A DNA stretch of 64,000 nucleotides from Chaetomium olivaceum (Eukaryota > Ascomycota > Sordariomycetes > Sordariales > Chaetomiaceae). The notes under the pieces were generated by a model. That model saw nothing but the letters and a program-made list of their open reading frames with translations. It was not told where the DNA came from and ran no database searches. Shown here piece after piece: positions 46,294 through 56,585 of this stretch (its first letter is position 1; every line of letters begins with the position of its first letter). Location: positions 186,001 to 250,000 of the forward strand of contig JAYWVB010000003.1 of NCBI GenBank assembly GCA_039881045.1. The letters are read 5' to 3'. Made by a program: the position numbers and the translations under genes.

Positions 46294-46561
46294 GGAGTCA
46301 ATCCGCTCAGCTTACTCGATGAGGACTTTTTCTCGAATCACCATTATCATCTCCGTCATCGTAGGCCTCTGTTCTATCTTGGCTCTGCTGAATACAAAAA
46401 GACACGACATTCTCGAGTTTGCAACAACCAACTCTATCATCTCCAAGCTCATACCAGAAAACATATTCACCGCCATAACCACGACCACAATCTCAGAAGA
46501 AAATAACTTGAACCCCATCATCAACACCAACATCAACAACAACACCCCATCACCCACCACA

Positions 46562-47497
46562 ATGTCCGCCGCAGCCAACACCGCCACTAAACTCCTCCCC
46601 CGCCTCATCCGCCAATCCTTCCTCGCCGTCGAGCAATCCGAAGGTGCCGGCGCCCGCGTGCGCCGCTCCATCGGCACCCCCAAACTCCGCAACTTCTCCC
46701 CTTTCCTCATGCTCGACCACTTCGCCGTGCCCGGGTCGGCCGGCTTCCCCGACCACCCCCACCGCGGCCAGGAAACCATCACCTACCTGATCGACGGCGA
46801 GATGGACCACGAGGATTTTGCGGGGAATCGCGGCCGCCTGGGCCCCGGGGATTTGCAGTTTATGACGGCGGGGCGGGGGATTGTGCACGCCGAGATGCCG
46901 GTGGAGAGGAAGGATGGGAAGCCGAATGTCGGGTTGCAGTTGTGGGTGGATCTGCCGGAGCGGTTGAAGGCGTGCGAGCCGCGGTATAGGGATCTGAAGG
47001 CGGAGGAGGTGCCGGTCGTGGAGGTGGATGGCGGGAAGGTCCGGGTGAAGGTGATTAGTGGGCAGAGCCATGGGGTGGATTCGGTGAAGGATCTGGCGTA
47101 CACGCCCGTGTGGTTGCTCGATGTGGAGGTCAAGCCCGGCGGCAGCATTGTGCAGCCGCTGCCGGAGGGGTGGAATGCGTTTGCGTACACGCTGGAGGGG
47201 GAGGTGTTGATTGGAGAGAAGGGGAATCAGAGGACGGTCGGGCAGTATCATAATGTGGTGTTTGAGGGGGAGGGGCAGGCGGTGTATGCGGCGGTGGATG
47301 AGGGAGCGGAGAAGAGTGCGCGGTTTGTCATTGTGGCTGGCACCCCGCTCGATCAGAAGGTGGTGCAGTACGGGCCGTTTGTCTTGACCAACCAGGAGGA
47401 TGTGTACAAGGCCTTCATGGACTACCAGACGCACTCGAATGGGTTTGAGAGGGCGGACGGATGGGAGAGTGAGATTGGGAAGAGGATGGCGCATTAG
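46562..47497 (+). CDS. Pirin-family cupin protein
   Basis: Pirins are iron-binding bicupins, nuclear in animals and linked to quercetinase activity and transcriptional co-regulation. The N-terminal cupin shows the metal site: FPDHPHRGQETITYLIDG, then MDHED and GRGIVHAEMP, supplying three His and one Glu. The pirin C-terminal cupin follows (PVWLLDVEVKPGGSIVQPLP, then YTLEGEVLIG) and ends in GTPLDQKVVQYGPFVLTN. From 46562 the protein is 311 residues, near normal; the frame is open to an ATG at 46319, adding 81 residues that begin with a hydrophobic stretch (IIISVIVGLCSILALL) like a signal anchor. The TATA position argues that 46562 is the main start. No frame break. Confidence 0.9.
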   Translation: MSAAANTATKLLPRLIRQSFLAVEQSEGAGARVRRSIGTPKLRNFSPFLMLDHFAVPGSAGFPDHPHRGQETITYLIDGEMDHEDFAGNRGRLGPGDLQFMTAGRGIVHAEMPVERKDGKPNVGLQLWVDLPERLKACEPRYRDLKAEEVPVVEVDGGKVRVKVISGQSHGVDSVKDLAYTPVWLLDVEVKPGGSIVQPLPEGWNAFAYTLEGEVLIGEKGNQRTVGQYHNVVFEGEGQAVYAAVDEGAEKSARFVIVAGTPLDQKVVQYGPFVLTNQEDVYKAFMDYQTHSNGFERADGWESEIGKRMAH

Positions 47498-47932
47498 AGT
47501 GGGGGAAGGAGAGAGTGCTTTATTTGTTAGATGAGAAATGAGTCTGTGTTGTACTGTACTGTGACATATAGAATTCCATCCAATGTGAGGACCAACATTT
47601 CTTATATGACGTTACTTGTGCGTAAGAAATTAAACAGACCATACTACTAGGGAGAATAATCTCGGACCTAATATCACAGTCTTCATACACGAGAATACAC
47701 AGATCATACGAGGAATGAGACGGGAAGTTATGGTCATGAGCACAACGACGAAGATGATATATGTGAGATGAAATCAATTAACCAATTACCACTATTATCA
47801 AACATTACCGTGGTAAACTTTAAAGTTTAAACCACAACCCTCGTCCACACATCACTAAGCCAGGCATCCATCTAACAATCCAAGTCAAAGATCAAACACA
47901 CCCTCAACCTGAATAATACGCACTGTCCCAAT
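47498..47932. other. Convergent intergenic region
   Basis: These 435 AT-richer bases separate the 3' ends of pirin and the next gene. No feature is visible. Confidence 0.45.
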
Positions 47933-49192
47933 CTAGAAGAACCCGCTCATCCCCCCAAGGCTTTCTCTCCTGGGGCTTTCTCCTGTCCCCATCACAGCAC
48001 TATCCTCCTCCACAAAGTTTACCTCCGCCTCAGAATCCTCCTCCTCATCCCCCGCATACCGTCCAAGCTCCCTAAACAACCACCTATCCCTCCACAAAAT
48101 CCGCTCCACCCCGGCAAGGATCTCCGGCACGCCATCCGCACCCGCCTGGGCCCTCTCCACCATGTGCCTATCACCCACCACCGACCCGGGCGGTGTGGTG
48201 CCGCAGCGGTGGTGGCACCCAGCTGGCCCCGGCCCGTCCCCCGCGGCGGCAACAACAGCAACATCCGCGTCCGACAGCAGACCCACGTGCGGGTACCCGA
48301 ACCGCACCCACGCCTCGATGCGCTGGACGCCCGCTGCCGCCTGCTGCTCCGCGTCGGTCGTCAGCCGGTCCCACGCCACCCGCCCGGCCAGCGAGGCGTT
48401 GCGGTTCTGCCGGGCCACGCGCAGCGCTGCCGCCCGTCGTTGGTGGGCCGGGTGCGGCGTGCGCAGGCGGGGGGGCTGGCGAGGGGCTTGGGGCGGCGGG
48501 GAGGGAGGGGGCGGGAGCAGAGGCTGCGGTTGGCGGCGCGGTGGTGGTGTGCGCGGCCGGGGCGGAGGTGGCGGGCATGGCGGGGCCGGCGGGGGTGGTG
48601 GGGATGCCGGCGGTGGTGGTGCCCACACCGGGCCAGGCGGCAGGCACGGCGATGGTGGTGTCCCTGGTCCACCGTACAAGGCCCGGCGCCGGAACTCGCG
48701 CCGGCGAAAAAGCAGCCCCCGGATACGCCTGTATGCGTTCCGGAACAGGTGCCGTCGGGTCCGGGGGGGCTGCTGGCACCAGCTGGCAACGGACTGGGAA
48801 CCGCCGATGGTGCCGGGAGGGGGGGGGAGCACGACGCCGCCGTCGTGGATGGGGTGGAGGCCCTGAATCCACTGGTGCTCGGTCGGCGCCGGCATCGGAA
48901 GGTCCCCGAGGCCAAGAGCGCCGTGGGGCCGGGGGGGCGAGGGGGCGAGAGAGAGGAGGGGGTTGGCCGTCGGCGGAGTGGTTGCCGACGGGACGCGGGG
49001 CCAGGTGGTGGTGACAGCCGACGGGGGGGCGGCCGTCGGCGAGGGTGAAAGGCTCGACCGCTCGAAATGGAGTTCGAGCGGCCCGGGAAGGAGGAGAGGG
49101 GGGGACACCGGCAGGTCGTCGTCGCCGGTGGGGCTGGCGGCGACGACGCGAGCCGAGCCAGAACGAAGAAAGAAGATCTTGAAAGAAGGCAT
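47933..49192 (-). CDS. Hypothetical Pro-rich protein
   Basis: I do not recognise it. The ATG at 49192 opens MPSFKIFFLRSGSARVVAAS; upstream codons in the same frame have no ATG. Residues 25-140 are low-complexity, 180-260 a Pro/Arg stretch with long proline runs. The C-terminal 130 residues look folded: ARQNRNASLAGRVAWDRLTT, then RIEAWVRFGYPHVGLLSDAD, then VPEILAGVERILWRDRWLF, followed by an acidic tail (DEEEDSEAEVNFVEED). Total 419 residues with no intron. The plus strand is also open through this region for up to 290 codons, but those frames are Gly/Arg runs mirrored from the proline codons. Function unknown; a lineage-specific protein is likely. Confidence 0.55.
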   Translation of the reverse strand: MPSFKIFFLRSGSARVVAASPTGDDDLPVSPPLLLPGPLELHFERSSLSPSPTAAPPSAVTTTWPRVPSATTPPTANPLLSLAPSPPRPHGALGLGDLPMPAPTEHQWIQGLHPIHDGGVVLPPPPGTIGGSQSVASWCQQPPRTRRHLFRNAYRRIRGLLFRRREFRRRALYGGPGTPPSPCLPPGPVWAPPPPASPPPPPAPPCPPPPPRPRTPPPRRQPQPLLPPPPSPPPQAPRQPPRLRTPHPAHQRRAAALRVARQNRNASLAGRVAWDRLTTDAEQQAAAGVQRIEAWVRFGYPHVGLLSDADVAVVAAAGDGPGPAGCHHRCGTTPPGSVVGDRHMVERAQAGADGVPEILAGVERILWRDRWLFRELGRYAGDEEEDSEAEVNFVEEDSAVMGTGESPRRESLGGMSGFF

Positions 49193-49560
49193 CTTGGAAG
49201 GTTCCAAGATGCCGAAGAAGGGTGGAGTGAGAGTGGTCGTGTAGGTGTCTGGTGGGAAGTCAGACAACTAAGACCATGATAAGGAAGAAGAAGAGAATCC
49301 GAATATGGGTCTGGGTGCATGTTAAAGATATAAACCGATATCGATCGCACATACCTCCTTTGTGACTCAAAGATTAAGGTCGCCACCCATCATAGCATCC
49401 GTGCGGTTGAGGCCATTGGTGCGTTTTGCAGATGAGTGTAGGCAAACGGACGGGTGCCTGACCATTGAGGTGTATTTCACGGGCTTCAGCATCGTCGTCG
49501 AGGTCACGAGGAGGAATATAGACGCTCGGGTGTCGAGACAGAGAGCAGGATAGGGTTCAT

Positions 49561-49990
49561 GACAGACTGTGCAGTGATGGAAACTTTTAATACACAAGGG
49601 TGCCCAAGATGGTGAATCGTCTCGCACTGACAATGTGCCCAAGTTTACATGTAGGATAGAACACCACGCACCGACAATAGCCCTAAGGGCGACAATAGCC
49701 CTAAGAGCGCTTAGGATACGAATTCTCCTTCAACGTGCCCGCGAGATACAACGATGGATTGTCTACAAGTGTGTCTAGGACGAACATGATGTATTGCTTC
49801 TTAATGTGTCTAAAAGTAGCGTGACGGATTGGCTTATGATATACCCGAGTAAACAATGGATAACCTTCATGTGCCCAAGAGTAACATACCGAATCAGCTG
49901 TTGATGGACTCAAAAATAATATGGCAAATTAAGTCTGAATGTACCTGAAAGTAAGATAACTTACCTACAGGAGTACTGTAAACACAAGAA
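49561..49990. repeat. Degenerate ~36-bp satellite array A1
   Basis: It begins with a leader (GACAGACTGTGCAGTGATGG then AAACTTTTAAT), continues as about ten diverged units built around ATGTGCCCAAGAGTA, and ends in a terminal segment CTACAGGAGTACTGTAAACA at about 49965-49984. The same leader-units-terminus order recurs in other arrays of the field. Confidence 0.65.
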
Positions 49991-50660
49991 TTTGATTTAT
50001 ATTTGTTGTTGGCAGTTAACATCCGCGGCCCGGTCACAAAATAATAGTCACCATACACCTACCTACCCAGTACTCGACGTATATAGACGTTCTGGGGTAC
50101 TTCCAATGTATAAACTAGTTGCGCACACCGCTCGCAAAGCGACTCGAGCCCGTAGTGTATTTCGGAAGTATGCCCCTATCTTCACCGTACCTCCCCCAAC
50201 TTCATGCATGGAAGTATATACCCAATTTTCATGCCCGTGTATGTGACCGTGGTCCGTATTGGTGTCCCAAACCCTCTTCTAGCTGTGCCTGCCGTGTTTA
50301 TATCATGGCCAGAGTAAAAAAGAAAAGTACCGAGGCACCTTGAAACTCCCCAATTTCTCGCCATCAGTGTCAAAGAAAATCAAAAGGACCCTTCCATCCA
50401 TCTTCCTAGTCCTCCAACACCCCCTGACAGGCGCTACGAGCCGTTTCTAGCACCATGTTTTTCCGCCGGCCCGTACCCCTATCGGTTCCCTCCGTCCACC
50501 CGTACCCGACTTCTTCCTAATAAAGACACACAGACTAGAGTAGCCCATCCTGATGCACCGCTCGCCAAATCCGGGTAGCCCCGGGGAACATTTGCGGTTG
50601 TGGCCGGGTCCGACCGGCACGAAGATTTTGCGGTGACTATCCTTGAAGGCGAGAACGCAT

Positions 50661-50800
50661 AAACCGTGCGGTGGTGGAAACTTTAATATCCCTAAACGTA
50701 AGGTGGCAAATCATGGCTCACGGGAAATATACTTGGGAGTAGGATGGCTAATTGTTCGCATGTACCTAGGTACCTTCCTGGCGGTTATTGTTGGCACTTA
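50661..50800. repeat. Satellite array A2 (short)
   Basis: Leader CCGTGCGGTGGTGGAAACTT at about 50663-50682, about three worn units, then TTATTGTTGGCACTTAATG, which resembles TTGTTGTTGGCAGTTAACAT just after the terminus of A1. This suggests that the repeat family extends beyond the units themselves. Confidence 0.5.
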
Positions 50801-51204
50801 ATGTTCGGGAGCACGGCCGCGTGGCGGACACACCTAGATGTATTTAGTGTTTAGGGACGTGTCGAGTTAAGGCTGCCATATAAAATATCGCCGCTACAGC
50901 ATCTGAGCGCTAGATGGGTGCCCTCATTCGACAGCGTTGTGCTGCCTACTTTAATGTCGCCTCCGTCCCCCTTCGCGGAGTACACAGTAGGGGAGATCAC
51001 GAGTCGTCGGCTTGTACGAGAGGACCGGCCCAAACCGGAAACTGGTTCTCGATGGGGGACCTGTTAGAAGGTTAATATAGGTGCCCTACCACCCACGACA
51101 GCTTGCCTGGGATTTACATCTAGTAGTCATAGCCTGCTGAGCAGGTCAACGAAGTCACGCCGGGTAGTCGATTTGGGTAAGAACCCAGGGTAGGTGGCGG
51201 TGGC

Positions 51205-51400
51205 CAAATGTGCCCAAGATTAACATGTCAATTCCGTCTCGATGTGTCTTAGTAGCGTTCCGCTGAATGACTTGTTGACGTGCCTGATAATAATTACAAC
51301 TGCATGTACCGAAATAGTATGTGATTATTTCTCGATGTACCTGAACGTCAGGTGCCTTACCAAGACGAATGACCTGCAGGTTATTATAAACAAAGTATTT
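51205..51400. repeat. Satellite array A3
   Basis: About five units (for example AATGTGCCCAAGATTAACAT, CGATGTGTCTTAGTAG, GATGTACCTGAACGTCAG) end in a terminus-like GACCTGCAGGTTATTATAAA at 51371-51390. Confidence 0.55.
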
Positions 51401-51654
51401 CTATCTATGAATCGATGGATACGATAGACATGCCATGATAAGAAGCTAAGAAAAAAGGGCCTATACCAAGGGGGTATAAAACCGACCGATCGGCCTTATT
51501 TCCTGCTCTAGTATTGTATTGGTGTATATGGGTACCTAGTCAAGGGTGTGGGATGGCATTGATGGGAAAAGTGTGCCGCTTCGGTGGTGGCCCGGCTACC
51601 GGATACCCAGTGTTCGAGTGGCAGTATTCCCGAAATAGCAGTCTCTGGGCCATG

Positions 51655-51905
51655 GTGTCGTTATCATGTCAATGTATGTCCCTAAGAATAAGATGATGAA
51701 TTGCCTTTGAGTGTTCCTTTGGGTGACATGACGACAGATTGCCTTAATGTGCCCAAGAATAAAATGAGAAATTGCCTTTTCATGTGCTTGAGAGTACCTC
51801 ACATGTCAATAAATCTAACGTACTTAATAATCGCCGCTCCATGTGCCTCAGAGCATGGAGTACGAAGACGAATTTCTTGTAGGAGTATTGTAAATAATAG
51901 GATTT
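51655..51905. repeat. Satellite array A4
   Basis: Units such as TTAATGTGCCCAAGAATAAA and CCATGTGCCTCAGAGC end in TTCTTGTAGGAGTATTGTAA at about 51874-51893, matching the terminus of A1. Confidence 0.6.
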
Positions 51906-52175
51906 TATCTAAGGCGGGGGGATATGACAGGCTGTATGATGATAAAAACTTTGATGCTCTCGAAAGTGGGACGATAAACTTCCTTTTAGGTGCCTGGATA
52001 TTGCCTCGGCATGTGCCTAAGCAGGATGAAGACAGATTGCCTCTCATGTACCCAAGAGTGAAATGTCGAACTGCCTCTCAATGTGCATGGATAAGATGAC
52101 ACAATGCCATTTAGTGTGCCCAAGTGCAAAATGGCGATGAACCGGTTGTCTCTCAATGTGCCTAAAAGTAACATG

Positions 52176-52188
52176 TATAATTGCGTTT
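52176..52188. repeat. Target-site duplication, 5' copy
   Basis: TATAATTGCGTTT, identical to the 13 bases at 55149-55161, directly flanks the retrotransposon on its 5' side. Confidence 0.85.
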
Positions 52189-55148
52189 ACGGGGAAGAAT
52201 GTCGCGGAAAGTCAGACCACTACCCACAAGTGCTCGAGGTCGGGGAAGGGCGTGGGCCGAGGCCAACCCAACCAGACGGCTGGGCCTGGAAGAAGATGGA
52301 CAGGGAGAGGGTGAAAGCTGAATCAGAGCTGCTGTGTAGGGCCATGGGTCTCACAGACCCGGGGCCGAATGGGCTACTGAGCAGGACCCGAACAGTCGAG
52401 GGTCTCGACAATGCTTTTGATAGCCTGGTGGAGTGGCTCACATGGGTCGCTGGGGAAAGCACTCCACGGAAGAAGGCGAGCTGCGGCTACAGCTCTCACT
52501 GGTGGACTGTGGAGGTGCAGCAGGCCGCCCGGGAGGCCAGGAGGGCCGAGAGGCTGGCGAAGGAGACTCGGGCAGAGTACTGTTGGGAGGAGCTCGGCGA
52601 AAGGCTCAAGGACCTTGCCAGAACAACGCGAGAAGCACGGACGAGGGCTTGGAGGAACAACCTGCAGGAAGCAAGCGGGGCAAAGAAGCCCGATCAGATG
52701 TGGAGCTTGGAGAGATGGGCTAGGCTACGGAGCTTTTTACCGCCGGAACCGCCGAGGCTACCGGCATTTAAGGACTCGTCCGGGCAGGTAACGGCCGAAA
52801 CGCACGATCAGAAGGCCAGCGCACTGGCCGAGAGGTTCTTCCCGGACCCACCGGCCAACCTAACGGACGTGGGATACCAAGCCTTTCTGGACAGCTGGAA
52901 CCCGGGCTTCGACGTCTCACAGGCAGTGACGCCGACCGAGATCACGAAAGCGATAGGAAGAGCAAGCCCCTGGAAGGCGCCAGGGGAGGATCTGCTCCCG
53001 GTGGGTCTCCTGAAGGCATGTGGAACACCACTGGCTGAAGTGCTCGCTGTACTGGCGACGAGGTGCCTGGAACTGGGGTGGTTTCCCGACCGGTTCAAAA
53101 GGGCAAAGACCATAGTACTACACGAAGCCGGGGAAGGCACCGCCAGTGTATCAGACCCCAGGAGGATATAGGCCCATTGCGCTACTGCCGACCCTAGGGA
53201 AGGTAGTAGAGTCAGTGGTCGCCAGGAAGGTCACTCAAGCTGCAGAAGCCAACGGCTTACTACCGGACGAACAAATGGGAAACAGGGCACACCGCTCCAC
53301 GGAGCTGGCTGTGCGGCTAGTAGTAGCCCAGGTCCAGGAGGCGTGGAGACAAAAGGCCACGGCATCCCTGTTGCAACTGGACATTTCAGGGGCCTTCGAT
53401 ACGGTCAACCACACACGACTACTAGCAACTCTGCGAGAAATGGGCTACCCGAGGTGGCTTGTCCTCTGGACAAAAGACTGGTTGACGGGCCGAGAGGCCA
53501 CCCTCCTTTTTGACGGCAAGACGGCGGCACCGACAGCAATTCGGGCAGGGGTCCCCCAAGGCTCACCGCTTTCCCCTGTCCTCTTCATCCTCTATATTTC
53601 CTCATTATACAAGCAGCTAAAAGACGAGCACCCTCACTTGGCTATAACGGGGTTTGCGGATGACACCAACCTCTGGTATTTGGTCGAAACCCCGAGGCCA
53701 ATGTCCGGCAACTGGAGGCGGCGTGGGAAACATGTATGCGATGGGCGGACAGTCGGGGGATGAAGTTCGCCCCGAAAAGAGCGAGCTAATTCATTTCAAC
53801 AAGGGACGACGGCAGTGGACGAACCAGCTGGAACTCACCAACCCAGGGAGAGGCACCAGCCCCGTCAGACCAAAAGAGTCTGCCAGGTTTCTAGGAGTCT
53901 GGCTAGACCGGAAGCTCAACTGGAAAGCCCACCTTGCGGCGGTGGAGAGAAGCTGAAGACCCAGAGCTACGCCCTGTCGAGGCTAGCGGCGACGACGTGG
54001 GGACTGGGGCTAGCTAAAGCGCGAGAAGTGTACACAAAGTGCATCCGGTCAGCGCTGGCCTACGGCGCATCGTCGTTTCACATCCCCACGGACGTAGGAG
54101 GCGAGCCGGTAAAGAAAGGCATCACCAAGGCCCTCGGGAAGGCCCAGAACAAAAGCTTGCGGATTGTGACGGGAGCCTTCAAGCACACTCCCATCCGCAA
54201 CCTTGAAACGGAGGCGTGGGTGCCACCGTTGGACCTATACCTCAACAAGCGACTTGCGGACTTTGAAACCAGGCTCCAGCGAACCGACTTAGACGACGGC
54301 CAGGGCGGCAAGAAGACCGCAGGGAGCGTCGTTCTTACCGCCTGTCGCAAGATACAGCAGAGACTCCGGTCGGGGTACGGCGGCAGGGGCCGGCCGCGAA
54401 CAGTGGGACTGCGGGAGCCCACGGCAGTGGAGAACGCCGCAAGCACGATTGCGCGCTGGACGGGGGGAGCTGTAGATACAAACAGGGTAGCGGAGGAAGC
54501 CTGGAGAGCGAGGTGGCTAAAGGAACGGGACGGTAGAGCAATCACCAGACCAGCGGACGACTTTGACCATCAGCGAGAGACGCTATTCCGAGAGGAAACC
54601 CTAAGACGGCACGACGGTCTCACCAAGGCGAGGAGTTCTCTGCTGGTCCAGATCCGAACGGGGGCAATAGGCCTACGGGACTTTCTGTTTACACGAGGAG
54701 TCCCAGAGATCCTAACGCCCGCCTGCCAGTGCGGCGAAGGACGGGAGACTGCCGAGCACCTGGTAGTGTGGTGTTTGGCCCCACCGCTGACTCGAAGATG
54801 GGAGAGAGCTGGAATTCGAACGCGACGGGACTTTTACTCTGTTCTGCACGGTATTGATCCTGCAACAGCACGGCTCACGAGGAGGGTCCTGGGATGGCTG
54901 ATGGACTCAGGAAGGCTGCCGATGTACAGTTTGGCTAGGAGGCTCGAGCTGGAAGCGGCGGCCTAACACGCCCCTCCTTCGGAGGCCAGGGGGCCTCCTC
55001 TCTTTGTATTCGCAGGCTCACACACGTGTACTTTCCTTGAAGATTGGTATGGGTTTTTCATCCGGCTGTGAGGGCGCGGTTTTCCTGTACAGTAAATAGC
55101 TGAGGGTCCGGCACGCCTTAAGGCACAACGGAGTATGAATAATAATAA
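52189..55148 (+). mobile_element. 5'-truncated non-LTR (LINE) retrotransposon, 2.96 kb
   Basis: The element lies between perfect 13-base direct repeats and ends in an AATAATAATAAT-type short repeat tail, both features of target-primed reverse transcription. It encodes the part after the endonuclease: a linker, the reverse transcriptase and a C-terminal zinc knuckle. ORF1 and the endonuclease are absent, so it is a dead-on-arrival 5' truncation. It is GC-rich, unlike the AT-richer satellite it sits in, and shows no obvious repeat-induced point mutation bias. The 3' UTR (54967-55130) contains a GGAGGCCAGGGGGCCTCC hairpin. Confidence 0.85.
52190..54966 (+). pseudogene. Reverse transcriptase ORF of the LINE (truncated, frame broken)
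   Basis: RT motifs in order: GGYRPIALLPTLGKVVE, LQLDISGAFDTVNHTRLLAT, GVPQGSPLSPVLFILYIS and the catalytic GFADDTNLWY. The C-terminus has a CQCGEGRETAEHLVVWC knuckle (C-x-C-x8-H-x4-C). No RNase H domain (no YTDGS-like start) was seen between RT and knuckle. The frame breaks near 53122 (+1), at C runs 53690-53693 and 53770-53773 (one base short each) and near 53946 (-1); the protein continues across each. As the same kind of break affects housekeeping genes nearby, these need not be genuine mutations, but lack of a 5' end still makes the copy non-autonomous. It resembles Tad/jockey-type fungal LINEs; the clade is not certain. Confidence 0.8.
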
Positions 55149-55161
55149 TATAATTGCGTTT
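55149..55161. repeat. Target-site duplication, 3' copy
   Basis: TATAATTGCGTTT follows the AAT-rich tail of the LINE and continues into CGATGTGCCTAAAA, the second half of the interrupted satellite unit. Confidence 0.85.
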
Positions 55162-55250
55162 CGATGTGCCTAAAAATATCACGACGACAAAGTGCATCAT
55201 AATGCACCCCAGATTAAAACAACAGACCCCTCTCAATGCGCCCGAGCGTC

Positions 55251-56585
55251 CTAAGACGAACGGCCCGCAGGGGTATTGTACACGGGCGGATTCCGATCCC
55301 CATCAAACACCCTGCTACCACCATCATACGGCGTCTGCTTGGTTTGGCTGCCCGCCCAAGCCGCCTCGATGGCGGGCAAGATGCCGAGCCCGCCGGCGCC
55401 GACGAGCTTGGTGTTGGGCACCGGGATGGGCAGGTGCAACGAGGGGTCGTCGTGCAGCTTGCCCGGGTAGGAGACCGAGTTGTTGACGGTGGGCAGGTTC
55501 TCCGGGTCCTTGTTGGCCGTGTAGCCGACCTTGTCCGCGACGAGCTGGAACACGTTGGCGCCGACGTCGTACCGGCCCAGGTTGTGCAGGCCCCAGTTGG
55601 CTTGCAGGGTGGACAGCATGCTGTAGTGGGTGTAGAAGGTGTTGTCCTCGGTGCCCTTGAGGGCCGGCGGGATGGCGCTGCCCAGGAGCAGGGTGACGAT
55701 GTGGTTGGGCTCGCTGTATGTTTCGGATTCGTCGTAGGTGAGCGCGATGAGGGTCCGCTCGTCAAAGGCCTTGTCTTTGAGCAAGGGCTGGAGGAACTTG
55801 TGGGACCATTTAGTGGCATAATCAAGGGTCGTGTTGTGGCCGTCGTTCATCATGTTGGGTGTCATGAAGACGAACTGCGGCACTTGCTTGGCAGCAAATG
55901 CCCGTTGGAAGGCGTTGAAGGACTCCAGCTTCAGTAGCCGCTCTCCATCGTTGGTGACGCTGTCATACGTGACAAACGGGCTGCGTGAGGGTTAGCCATG
56001 TGGACTTGAGTGAATGTCTTGCTTGAGGTCAAGGATGAGAAAGGTGAATGGACCCACTTGTGCTTCCTGACATAATCCCATCCGTCAGTGCCAGTCGACC
56101 CGTCGCTGGCATTGCCCATGTAGCCGGGCCCGGGCATATCCTCGAAATAGCCAGCCCATGTCACATTCTTGTCCTCGAGCAGGTCGACGACGGTTGCGAC
56201 ATTCTCGGGTAAGCGTACCCAGTCGTCGTGGTTGTTGCCGAAGTAGTCGCCGGCGAGGGCAGCGAGGTAATTAGGCTGGCTGGGGTGGGTATGGGCGTAG
56301 TATCTGGTCAACAGAATGCCCTGACGCTTCAGATCAACGATGCTGCTGTCGACGACGACTTTGGCGTAGTCCTAACATGTACAGTGCGTGGTCAGCATGG
56401 TGAATGCAAGGGACAAATCGCGGAGAGTCCCGAGTCAGAGTTGGTTGTTGGACGGGACGAACTTGGTTCTCGAGCCAAATGGTGATGAAGCGATCAAACA
56501 CCTTGCCCCGAGTCAATTCTGCCGAGACGGAGGCAATCCCAACATATGCCCACACGACGAGGCTGTAAAAAAGGCGCTGCATCAT
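55251..56585 (-). CDS. Secreted acid phosphatase, phosphoesterase family (PHOA-like), three exons
   Basis: Phosphoesterase-family (PF04185-type) acid phosphatases are secreted or wall-bound and release phosphate from organic esters. Exons in coding order are 56463-56585, 56058-56371 and 55251-55980; introns are GTTCGT..TAG and GTGGGT..CAG. A signal peptide is visible (MMQRLFYSLVVWAYVGIASV). Motifs: FDRFITIWLENQDYAKVVVD, TRYYAHTHPSQPNYLAALAG then DYFGNNHDD, YFEDMPGPGYMGN, FVFMTPNMMNDGHNTT, and LIALTYDESETYSEPNHI. These supply the Glu/Asn and Asp/His residues of the family active site. Total 388 residues with no frame break. The last ten codons (VYNTPAGRSS) overlap the terminus motif of the neighbouring satellite, so the C-terminus may be altered. 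The gene is divergent from a Zn2Cys6 regulator. Confidence 0.88.

Larger units (their letters stand above)
51923..55290. repeat. Satellite array A5, split by a retrotransposon
   Basis: Leader-like TATGACAGGCTGTATGATGA then AAAACTTTGAT at 51923-51955, units up to 52188, a LINE at 52189-55148, and the remaining units from 55149 to a terminus GCAGGGGTATTGTACACG near 55267-55284. The terminus overlaps the last codons of the phosphatase gene on the opposite strand. Confidence 0.6.

Noticed and set aside
48162..49048. Long plus-strand frames of 230-290 codons
   Set aside because: They mirror the Pro- and Arg-rich codons of the minus-strand gene and have Gly/Arg-run composition only.
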